This document shows, one piece after another, positions 51,166-64,000 of a stretch of DNA of 64,000 nucleotides (within the stretch, counting starts at the first letter, position 1; each line of letters starts with the position of its first letter). The DNA comes from Siphlonurus alternatus (Eukaryota; Arthropoda; Insecta; Ephemeroptera; Siphlonuridae). A model generated the notes under the pieces. The model was not told the DNA's origin. It was given only the letters and a program-made list of their open reading frames with translations, and made no database searches. The DNA lies in NCBI GenBank assembly GCA_949825025.1, contig OX463788.1, positions 31,923,715 to 31,987,714 of the forward strand, in the 5' to 3' direction. The position numbers were made by a program, and so were the translations under genes.

Positions 51166-51515
51166 GTGTATATAAAATTGAAATAATATAGTTTGTAGGG
51201 TGGGGATAATACTGAAGCACCAAAGAGGCACCAGTTAACACAAAAGTGGTATTGTCCATGAAATTATTGTATTAATAGCCAATAGGCCTTGTCATACATT
51301 ATATTATTACACAGAGTTCTGTAAATGTCTCTTCAAACACAAAGAAAAAGAAGAAGGTGGTTGTAATTTGACCTCCGCAGGTAAATTATACTATACCTTC
51401 TATAAGTAGAAAATGAATATATTTAATCTATTTTATCACCAAAATCTCTTATATATATTACAGAAATATATGTATAATGAATGTTCAAGAAAATGAAATT
51501 TATAATTTAAATTAG

Positions 51516-51554
<39 letters not shown>

Positions 51555-51917
51555 GATTATTATAATAATATTATACAAATATACATGCGAATAATATAAT
51601 AATAAATATAAGTTTTGTAATCTGTACAGACCACAAGTTTGTGTGGTTAGCATCCAGCACACCCACAACTTCATAATATATTATGTGTATGTATGTTATA
51701 GCTTTGTGTAGCATATTATATAATATAATACGTATATATGTATGTTAAAGCAAGCTCGGTGACATACGAACCACATCAGACACATAAAATTGCTACCAGA
51801 TTACATTCAATGAATAAATATATTTGCTATATATAAAACTTAGTCACACACGTTTCAATCTTGGAATCACATAAAGACGGCGGCTTGAAGGTAAGTGATA
51901 TGATGAAAAATACACAG

Positions 51918-51949
<32 letters not shown>

Positions 51950-53101
51950 CATTTAAAAAATATATATTTTTATTATTTGCTTACTTCTTAGCTTTTGCAA
52001 TACTATAGTATATTACTGAAAGAAAAAAAAAAATGAAATTGATATTCTTTCAAGTATAAAGTTTTGATATTAAAACACATCAAATTTCATTAAAGGATGT
52101 CAACAAAAAGGAACTTTCATATTATATATTTTTCTTTTATATTACATCTTCTCAAACTACATCAAAACATTTTCTTTTTACTGTCTAGATTTTATTGAAG
52201 TGGACAGCGTTCATCAATAACGACGTATTGAATCTTTTTTCTCTCCTTTCTCTTTCTCTGTCTGACCTGAAAGCGATACCTGCCCTCAGTAATACTTTGT
52301 CCAATTGTTGAAAACAATGCTGGCTGCTGATGCTTGTTCTGTACGCTCACTAGTCCTCTTGAACTCCACTCTATACATACCTTTGCACTTGGGGAACAAG
52401 CATACAAAAGCAAATAATCATTGGAATGACCAGGTTTATGCACGTCACGCTATTTATCAGTGCATATATCAATATCAGTGCTATTTAATTATCAGCAATG
52501 AGAGGAGTTAATTTGATTCTCAACCATACTCTCCTTCTCATTCAACTTATCGAACCACTTGCACATTGATCTCAAATTATTGAATTCATTTTAACAATTT
52601 TTTTAATAATAATTATATCTATTCTAATATTATTTTATTAATTTTGATAATTTAATTTATCTGTACACTTCAGGATGGCATGAATTTTGTTTGTGGGCAT
52701 CACTACAGTTATAAATATTTAATGAATTAAAACTACATTTTGGAAGTAGCTTGAATCTCTTTATAAACGCCAAAAATATAAAATCAGTATATGTTTAAGT
52801 TGCAAGTCGGACAGGCTCAAGTTGTCTCAGAGTGTATATACTATTTTATTCAAATTGTCTGAAAAAAAAAAATACTAGTGAAAAAACATGATGTTTAATG
52901 TGTCAACATTAATAAACATAACTTTATTCGTACACCATTTATTTATCTTCACTTAGACTAATACTTCACAAGAGAAGTCATTGTGCGTCTTTTGGGACAA
53001 ATTTATGTGATATAAATGCTACAGGGAAATAAGATAAATAATAAAGCAGCAAAACCATACTAAGTAAACGTTCTTTTTGACAACTATTAAAAAAATATGT
53101 A

Positions 53102-53105
<4 letters not shown>
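51163..53105. other. AT-rich non-coding region
   Basis: No gene supported. A donor-like GGCTTGAAG|GTAAGTGA occurs near 51893 without a confirmable exon. A slightly GC-richer patch at 52195-52450 has overlapping short frames on both strands and no domain. Confidence 0.45.

Positions 53106-53165
<60 letters not shown>
53106..53165. repeat. (AT)n microsatellite
   Basis: AT array of about 60 bp. Confidence 0.95.
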
Positions 53166-53171
<6 letters not shown>

Positions 53172-54305
53172 CAGTACGTGATAGAAAAAAATATATAATA
53201 AAAGTTAACTGTAAAAATAATTTAAACTAAAGCTGCACTCCTATTTTAAAAAAAGTAAGAATTATCAGTCAATATAATTATACAAGATGATGAAATAAAT
53301 TATATATAACCCCAATTTAGTAGTAAGTTTTATAATTGAATACTACGTGAAAAAAATTTAAATAATATAATTGTATTATAATCTTATTTATATTTAAATT
53401 TGTATGAATTAAAATGTAATCCTTAAGTGGATACAAAAAAATTTGCATTTGATTTTTTATGTTAAAACAGGGATTTACTTACATAATGATAATATTTTTG
53501 TTATGTTAGGATGAAATTGAAGATTTTTTCATGTCAAGATATTTAAAAGATATTTAACGCAAGAAGAAAAATATGTAGGGAAAAAAATAGAAATGAAATT
53601 CTATAAGAGTAACGTTAATGAGCAATTGACTTGCAAAAATTTTACTACGAAATAATTAAAGGTAAGAAAATTATAAATCAGGTTTACAAGATTTTCCGAG
53701 TTGAGGAACATATTTTTGGGAATATTGCAATATTTGTTATATATAGTTTCACTCCTTATTACTAGCAATACCAGCAGAGCTGGTGTCATCAATAAACATC
53801 AATAACTGTATTTTCAACAATTTCTAAAGAAATGGTGCCTTAACTAACTAAAAAAAAAAAGAGAACATTAGAATAAATATTATGTTTAATGCCTAAATGC
53901 AAATTTGTTTTATTTAATTATTCATTGTTAGATCAAGATTTTAAAAGTTTTACGTAAATAACAATATTTCGAGACGTCTCTAAAAAAAGAAAGATTGTGA
54001 CAAAGTTATAAAATTTGAACTACCTGTCATTTCATTACTTCATGTAAGCAAGTGACCTCTTCCCTTTGCCTCTTGTCTTTTTTGAATAGAGCCTGTATAC
54101 AAACAAACAAACTGCTGAGACCAAGCATGGAGAATGCAGAGGTGCTTGCTGCTGTTGAATCGCTTGCTATACTGTTAATCTTTGTATACGACAAGGACGG
54201 AATACGTAGGGTGGCTGGCGTCACACCCGTCTCTCACTGGCTTCTAGACCTGCACAAAGACTTGCTCTGCTGCTCTCATTACCCCAGGCGCGTGAAACAG
54301 AAAGA

Positions 54306-54307
<2 letters not shown>
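53166..54307. other. Non-coding region with an unresolved GC-richer patch
   Basis: AT-rich up to about 54030. From 54040 to 54300 composition is more balanced and open frames exist on both strands (117 codons plus, 65 codons minus). Neither product is recognised, and the plus frame runs into the AT array. Confidence 0.4.

Positions 54308-54352
<45 letters not shown>
54308..54352. repeat. (AT)n microsatellite
   Basis: AT array of about 45 bp. Confidence 0.95.
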
Positions 54353-54356
<4 letters not shown>

Positions 54357-55948
54357 AAACCGGGTCAGAGATCAGAGGTCACAGAGCACGTGTTACGTTG
54401 TGTAACACCCTGGTCCTTCATCCCCTTACTGTCTGTCTGTCTGCCCACCCAGCCGCCGTTTGCAGTGTGAAGTAGTTAGTTAAAAGTGTCATCCAGCGTA
54501 CAATATTGACTGAGATGTGACACCACGCGGTGGCAACACTTTCAAGCGTGTACATACAAAACAAAGCTTTAAGAAACTCTAAGTTGCTTATTAGGAGTAT
54601 CAGATGATATCATATAGCCACATCCAAAAAATATCTGCAGAACCCATTTTATTCCATTCCTTCCTTGACGCCCCATTTGATTACGTGACGTGTATTGCTG
54701 CTAGAATTTTTCCGAAATTTTAATTAATTAAATGCCCCATTATCCAATGGTTTTTAGCCATCGCCTCTCATTATAAACAATTCTGCAAAAAAAGAACATC
54801 GTCTTTAAAAAGTTTAATTATTTTATTAATTAATAGTGTCTAATGAGACACTATTAATTCTGTATAACTTGAACAATATAATACTGTACGTGTGTGTAGC
54901 TTCCTTTCAAAATACATGAATAATAATCATCAGTACCAATCGTTTAATATTCAATTTTGATTGTTGAAAAAATTTAAAATATTGTAAATTAATTTTAAGG
55001 TAAAACAAAACAGAATGGCCAAAAATAGAGCAAACAATAACATATGCAGCGACTAGGTCTCTTTGGCTGCATTTTATGGATTCGATTTCTACAGATCTCA
55101 TCCTATACAATTTTAAGAAATGAATTTAATAAAATATTTAATTTGAACCAAATTAACACGGGAAAAAAAGTTAATTGCACGAGCACTTCCACGACGATCC
55201 GTTCACCACGCCACCAGCTCACGATTAACTGACTCAACTGACAATATCAACCCTTATTACTATGACTGACAAGTGATTCACGGTAGCGGCGGGTTGAACA
55301 AAAACCAAATGAATAAAATCATATATAATAATGGTAAAATGTGGAGGGGAATATTGTCTGACGTAATAACACGTAATTTTTATTTAAATTGCATATTTCG
55401 CAAACGGAACGACTCCAACAACAAAAGTTCTTGCAGATTCGGAATTTGGACACCTTAGAGCATATTTGACGAAAATTTGTAGAAAAAACAAGGTGCTGAA
55501 CTACATTAACAATATACCTCTTTGGATATAAATATTATTTATTAAATGATTTAAAATAATGAAAGGTTCGCAGAACTAATGAGTCTATATAGTGAGAAAC
55601 TTATTTCTGAGATGTATCAAAATCGATAGGGAAAATGTTCTTTGGTGCTCTTATTTTTACCTTAAATTAAAAAAAAAAAAAGATAAAAAAATAAAAAAAT
55701 CGTGTAAAATTTTCCTTTCAATTCTGTTCATAATTAAATTTTATGTTTGATGAGGATGCTAATGTATAATATAAAGAATTTTCCAACAACGTAAAATTGA
55801 ATATCAAGGAAATTTGGATTCTCAAAATATACAGTTTTTTTTTTTTTCTCTTATAGTGAAAATAGGTTTGATATTCAGAAAAAAATTAACAAATTCGAGG
55901 TGAAAATACCTCCCACATAATAAAGAATTGTCCGTTTTTTGTAAGAAT
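54353..55948. other. AT-rich non-coding region
   Basis: No gene supported. A small hairpin with 14-nt arms (AATTAATAGTGTCT) lies at about 54828-54858. Confidence 0.5.
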
Positions 55949-56077
55949 GAACGCGATTCATGAAATAAATTCCATAAAGATAATCAAGTTTTTCACTAAC
56001 CGCGGATAGTGTCATTGAATTAGATTGACGCTAGCCGTGGTTAAAAACCTGGCTATTTTCTTTCATGACTCACGCCC
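55949..56077. repeat. Diverged family B fold-back element
   Basis: Left ACGCGATTCATGAAAT and right TTTCATGACTCACGCCC. Arms hold ATCAAGTTTTTCACTAACCG against GCCGTGGTTAAAAACCTGGC. Mismatches between arms mark it as old. Confidence 0.55.
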
Positions 56078-56749
56078 ATTGATTAATTATAATTTATTAT
56101 ACGTAAGTATTATATATGCTACATATTAATTGTTATATTTATTTGTAAACGTTATCCCTCGCATATCCATGCAAGTTTCATGCACACGTGCAATTTCCTC
56201 GTGACAGAATATGACATGAATTTGTTGAGATTGAATGTATATTACAATTTGCATAATTCAATTTAATCCGCTGATTAATTAACGGCTTTTATATATTGCA
56301 ATCATTGCATATATAACATATCAATTGAATCTGTGCAAATAAAACCTTTCAATTAAGTGCAAGTCAACAGAGCAAATAATTATGTTCATTAAGTACATTT
56401 ATAGTCATCATATTACGAAACGTTTTGATTGCGTTGTATGTAAAGTGTATTATTGTCCATATACGGGGACTATTGTTCTGCTATACTGAATCACTTATAC
56501 ATAAATGAAATGCATTAATTAATTGTAAATTGCATTACCATTTGATAACGTATTTAGCTGTTATGTAGCACAAATGAAAGGAAATAATTAATTTATGCTT
56601 AAAATAAATTATTTTGTTGTTATATTTTATATTTAAAAAATATAATATATGAGAACTTTATAACTTAATTAAATCATTAAATTATGTAATATGAAGCCCT
56701 TTTAGGTCCTTTTCAAGATTTTCAACTCAACGTTTTCTGTACAAAATAT

Positions 56750-56781
<32 letters not shown>

Positions 56782-57322
56782 ATAAATAGAAATCTGGCCT
56801 TGCATACAGAATAAGATTATCATGTAAATAAGTGCGTAAATATATTGAAATATTTGTTTCGTTTTTTGCTACAAAACTTTCAAGTGCTATTATTTTATTT
56901 CCACTGTAAATTTTCTAATTAAAAACAAAACAAAAGAAAAAAAAATGTGACGTAATCGCAAATATCAAATGTCATGTTTTGTATATGATGATGTCTTATG
57001 TAAATGTAAATTATTAAAATTATATATAATATACACGAAACGATGTTGATGTATCTCTTAATTTATAATGAAATTTAATATGAAAATATCACTCGGAGCC
57101 TTTATAGTAGCTAAGTAGCTATAGCTTGTTTGCTCCCTTTAGCCATAAATATTTGCAGAGCTTACAGTTAGCTGTGTCTCAACTTGTCTACGTCAATAAG
57201 TCAACACCTTGTATCAAATCAGCTCATCAAAAATTTCTTCCACTTACCAAAATGTGAAAATCATTCATTACGATACCGTATATATATTATATGCTGGAAC
57301 AAGTTAAGGTTAACAACACATT
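56078..57322. other. AT-rich non-coding spacer
   Basis: Nothing supportable; contains a short AT tract at 56754-56777. Confidence 0.6.
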
Positions 57323-57469
57323 GGGTGCGCGATTCACGAAGTAAGTTTTCTAACCACGTTTAGCTTAACCACGTTTAACTATACCTGTTTTACGTGTTGA
57401 ACCGTCTATTTAAATGTGGTTAAGCTAAACGTGGTTAGAAACCTGGCTAACTGCTTCATGAATCGCGTC
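57323..57469. repeat. Fold-back MITE, family B, copy 3
   Basis: Ends GGGTGCGCGATTCACGAAGT and CTGCTTCATGAATCGCG. Arms hold TTTCTAACCACGTTTAGCTT and the inverse. The middle is TATACCTGTTTTACGTGTTG. The left arm lacks the GCCAGG module seen on the right. Confidence 0.8.
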
Positions 57470-59344
57470 TAATTATTTTTTAATATACTGTATATCTTTA
57501 GGGGACAAATATCAATTAAGTCTTCTTTGCTTGCCATAGTTTATTATTGACAAGCATTATAGCACAATTACGTTCTTAAGAATCTTTACATTATTAACTA
57601 AACAGTATTATGTAATGCCCAGGTATACAACAAACATTGCTTGCTATCATAATAGGTAACGTTATAGGCACTGATTTTTATCGTTCGCTCTCGAGGGCAT
57701 GATTTGTTAATTGTAATATCCTATTACTTACAGCATTATTATATACTTTCCATTTTTTCTTCAATAATTCGGCTATGTAAAAAGGCATACTAAATACATA
57801 ATATAGTGATATTAATTAAGTGAAATGGTAATTATTAAATAATTTCCAAACTGCAATGAAACGAGTGGTATATACAAGGTTTTTGTAATATTAAGTAGTA
57901 AATCAATCTATCGTAAGTTGTGGATGATGACAAGAGGATATTTTTTCCTACAATTAAATCAATAAAATAAACATTGTTCATCCAATGAGTAATTTAAATT
58001 TCAAAACATTTTTAACCACCATTTCCCACCCTAATCCCTCCTCATTACCCTACTTCGAGATTCAAGCGCTCATATAGGGGTGTATCTCTGTAAAAAAAAA
58101 ATATAAAATAAATAAATAAAAAGAAATGTATTATTTATTTATTTTTTTTTGCTACTAATGATAGCTCCCGCTTTTTTTTTTTTTTTTTTTTTAGTTTAAA
58201 ATTGAGATACTAGATCATGTCTTCTACGCTTGCTTTATCAAAATGCAGAGATCCGAATATTAAATAAAAATCATAAATATTTTGACCTCGAAATATTATA
58301 TTATTATTTCGAAGTGAAATATTATTATTCTTAAATTAATTACCCATGCAGTAAACACAATTCTGTTGGTCCAGTGCTGAGACTGTTGGGCCAGTACTGT
58401 GCCAACACTCTAAACTACCAACACAATACATTTTTGACACCTTGTGTTTACTGGGTAAAACCATATACCTTTGTCTTACAGGAAGTCTTACAATTGTAAA
58501 AAAAACTCTATCTTCCAGCACATCTTCTTATTTTTTTACGCAAAAACTATTTAAATAATCTAGGTATAACTTTGGGCCATTATTTCTTTCTATATAACAT
58601 AATATACCTTTCGTTAAACATGAAAAGGAGGAAATTTTAACAAATATTATGCATCTTTTACACATAGACCATAAAAATCTTACTTATTTTGACTTAATTT
58701 TAAACATATTCCGGTGGTTAGGCGTTGCAGATCGCGTTCTTGGTTTCCTCGTCACGTCTGCAGGAAAAGGGAGGGAGGGCGGCAGTGGCTTTTAGTATCG
58801 TCATGCTACGTTCTCGTTGGTGCTGCACCACGGTGGCTCATAACGGAGTGCTAGTCAAGTCAAGGAATTAAGTAGGCGTAATCCGTAATGCGAGCAACCT
58901 AGCGAACGCGGAGTTATTACAGCGTACGAGATGAAATGATACGCGCCGCGTTACAAAGTTTATATAATAACTACACTTTAAATATGAACATAACTTACAT
59001 AACATATAATATTACGTTCAAGTTATAACCACAGAAAATGTTAACAAATGAAAGCAAAAAGCAAAATGTGTTTGCATTCTAAATAAAAGGAAAGAAGAAA
59101 AAATGGGGGAAAAAAAAAATCAACTGCATATACTATGTGCATGTATTTGTGTATGTTAATATTAAAATTTTGTGTAAAAAAGAGAATAATAAATGATAAT
59201 GAATGCTAGAAAGAAACTCAAACTTTATACTTACTTGGTTAGTTGTTTTCATAGCTATAATAAACAAAAATATTAATAATGATATATATAGCAGGATGGT
59301 TTGAAAATATTGAATAAATTAAATGACTTTAACGCACGTTGACA
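57470..59344. other. AT-rich non-coding region with a GC-richer patch
   Basis: Contains a T run at 58171-58192, the small element at 58341-58457, and a GC-richer patch at about 58725-58955 with no supported coding frame. Confidence 0.5.
58341..58457. repeat. Small inverted-repeat element, family L
   Basis: Ends TACCCATGCAGTAAACACAA and CTTGTGTTTACTGGGTA; aside from a few extra bases in the left copy these are inverted repeats of about 16 bp. The interior is GC-richer and carries GTTGGTCCAGTGCTGAGACT and GTTGGGCCAGTACTGTGCC, an imperfect tandem pair. One copy in this window. Confidence 0.55.
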
Positions 59345-61907
<2,563 letters not shown>

Positions 61908-62739
61908 TTTCTTCTGAATGTGAATCATGTTGTAATATACAAGCAGCTAAATATTCGAAAAATAAATTATTATTAATATTTAAGATACATGTTTGGATTC
62001 CAATTTTGATGTTGATTGAAATTATTTTATGGTTTTAATATGACTATTTTTACAACGGAATTTCAATTTCATTAAAAATTAAATAAATTGCTTTACGTTT
62101 TTGATTACCATTTCTCTATAATACTCCTTTTGATTTTTATATCAAGTGGCAAGTGATGGAATGTTCAACCTGACGTTAAAAATTTAATATTTGCCATTAC
62201 CCATCCTATAATAAAATATGTTGACAAAGCATTAATTTGATTCGCTGAGCTTGAATAAAAAAATTAATTTGTTTGAAACGCGGAAGGAAATATACATGCT
62301 AACTGAAAATTTACAATGGAATGACAATATGAATATATAATAATACAAATTGTCTTGTTTAAAATATTTTCACCAGAATACCGATGAAAAAAAAAAAATT
62401 AAAAAATATTGTTTAATCTAAATTCCACCCTGTTTAGTTTTGTAAAATAAAAAGAACAATTTTTTATGAAACTTTGAAGTTTGTTTATAAATTATTATAT
62501 AAATAAAATATAACACAATTATGGTCCATATTTTCATGTTGTCGATTACCGTTCACTCAAATTACCATACTCACTTTGTTTCAACAGCCCATTTTTCTTG
62601 GAGTTTGCTTTCACGTTTTAAAATATTATCATCATTATTATTATTTTATTTTTATATATATATATTTTTTTTAGTAACACAGTGTCTGCAACGTTCATTA
62701 TGTAAAGTTTTAAGTATTGGTGGTAGGATGGGTGCGAGG
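61908..62739. other. AT-rich non-coding spacer
   Basis: No gene supported; composition changes abruptly to GC-rich at about 62740. Confidence 0.6.
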
Positions 62740-63385
62740 AGCTAAGTGTGGAGGGTTGGTGGGGGTGGATGTTGGTGTGGAGGCGGGCACTTACTACAGC
62801 TACTATGGTTAGCTGGGACCGGGGGCGGGCAGCTTGAGGCGGCGACGGTGGCGTGGTAGCGGCGGCGCACAAGCCATGCAGCCAGCAGCAGCAGCAGGGC
62901 GCGAGGAGCAGGCAGGGCGCACGGGAGGCGGCAGCAGCCAGGCTGGGGGAACAAGCGGGCGGGCCACGTTGAGCGCTGTGCGGCGGTGGCGGTGCAGCGA
63001 CGAGGAGGAGCGAACCAGTGAGTGAGTATCTTCGTATAAGCGCGAGCGAGCAAGCGAGCGAGAAGTCTGAGTCGAGAGAGACCACCGCTGTCGCTACTGC
63101 TACCCACTGTCGCCCACCGTCAGCCGTCAGTATCGTGTGTAACGCGTGCTGTGTAGGACGCAAGGGTAGCAAAGACGAAGCACCAGCAGCATCGCTCCTC
63201 GCAATTAGCGGCCACCGCGCTCGCTCATCATCAGTCTACCCCGGCTAGCCACCACACTTTACTCTATATCTTTCGTTCTATCTATCGCTTTCGCTCTCAC
63301 GCTCGCCACACGCCGCCTGTCGCTTCTCCCGATCCCGCGCTCCACTCCACTTGATAGTCGCGTCAGAAATCGTCACACCATGAAG
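62740..63385 (+). promoter_or_regulatory. GC-rich, CpG-rich probable promoter and first exon of a gene running right
   Basis: About 640 bp of GC-rich, CpG-rich sequence (GGCGGC, CAGCAGCAG, GCGAGCGAGC runs) in an otherwise AT-rich region. Its right edge reads CGTCACACC ATG AAG (ATG at 63380) followed at once by GTAAAT, a splice-donor match, so the first coding exon would contribute only Met-Lys. Composition drops to AT-rich right after. Open frames inside on both strands (up to 184 codons on the minus strand) are probably composition effects, with Ala/Pro/Arg-rich products and no domain. The gene identity is unknown, and the opposite strand cannot be excluded. Confidence 0.4.
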
Positions 63386-64000
63386 GTAAATAAACATTTT
63401 ATGTTTTTTTTTTTTTTTTTTAAACGTAACAAGATTTACACTTATTATATAAAAATAAATCATTTTTCCACGTTTGAAAAGAATCACAGGTATTTTTATT
63501 TTCTATTTCTATAACGAAGAAAAGTTATTCGGATTATTACTTCTTACTTTTGATTACTTTTGTTTTTGTTTCTTTATCATTTATTGTCTGCTGTGATCAA
63601 AAGGAAGCAGCAAGCAACTGGATTTCTTGGTATATACTGTATATATAATATATATATAGGTATATACGGAACTTTTATTTATTGCTCCGGAGTGGTAAAC
63701 TGAGAGCTGAGAGAAATATCGCGACTTCCGCGACTCCCACGGACAGTGTAAATCTGCTTTTATCGTGAAAGTCAAGCATCTTAAATTACGAATTTTGCCA
63801 GCAAAAATTAAAAAAAAAAAAATCTCACTGATGATACACCATTTTTCTTACGATTTTTTCTTACGAGAGGTAGGCGTATAAAATAATTTTAAACATTTTC
63901 AGTAAATTAATGAAATATATTTAATTTTACACGAAAATTAAAGTAATTGAAACATAATATTTAAAAAATAGAAAACAAGTAAGGGCGTTAACTTACTTCG
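63386..64000. other. AT-rich sequence, possibly first intron
   Basis: T run at about 63402-63420, short AT runs near 63640-63658. No exon recognised to the window end. Confidence 0.45.

Noticed and set aside
62618..63172. 184-codon minus-strand frame rich in Ala, Pro and Arg
   Set aside because: It lies over the GC-rich block where stops are rare in every frame; no domain is visible and the plus-strand first-exon reading fits the boundary better.

Overview
The window looks like intron and intergenic DNA from a large, AT-rich, repeat-dense arthropod genome. Three things support this: one clear exon of an octopamine receptor, a signalling family typical of protostomes and best known in arthropods; the absence of any bacterial-style gene packing; and very heavy microsatellite and transposon-relic content. 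The species cannot be named from the sequence. The abundance of long AT, CT and TTTA arrays would suit a crustacean-like genome, but that is only an inference.

Genes. The one confident gene is on the minus strand at 9776-11040. It is the first coding exon of a beta-adrenergic-like octopamine receptor, closest to Octbeta3R, and it covers the N-terminus through TM5 and most of the third intracellular loop. I did not find the exon(s) for TM6, TM7 and the C-tail; they probably lie beyond the left edge of the window or were missed. A GC-rich block upstream (11041-11600) is its likely 5'UTR and promoter. A second GC-rich, CpG-rich block at 62740-63385 ends in a good start context, ATG AAG, directly followed by a splice-donor-like GTAAAT. 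It may be the promoter and first exon of another gene running off the right edge. An open, splice-bounded 58-codon segment at 37137-37310 is a weaker exon candidate with no recognised product.

Mobile elements. From left to right there are: a decayed Tc1/mariner element (3915-5346) with a fold-back MITE and a tRNA-derived SINE inside it; an Octbeta3R-flanking LINE/SINE 3'-end repeat (8674-9050, with relatives at 21993-22043 and 44577-44843); a 5'-truncated, frameshifted non-LTR retrotransposon (30363-31994); and a second reverse-transcriptase relic (48340-48760). At least nine families of short fold-back (MITE-like) DNA elements are present, called A to H and L here. Family A has six copies, B five, C two, D two, E two, F three, G one, H two and L one. 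Families C, D and E are flanked by TTAA or a near match. Several are nested: E in D, G in F, A in mariner, and B at the tail of a LINE/SINE copy.

The most unusual structures are two very small perfect-arm hairpins (8039-8074 and 38333-38378). They share the termini CAAGGTG...CACCTTG and are each flanked by 8-9 bp direct repeats, as if a tiny palindrome had been inserted by a transposase. The remaining DNA is AT-rich and non-coding, with long AT, CT/GA and TTTA tracts.
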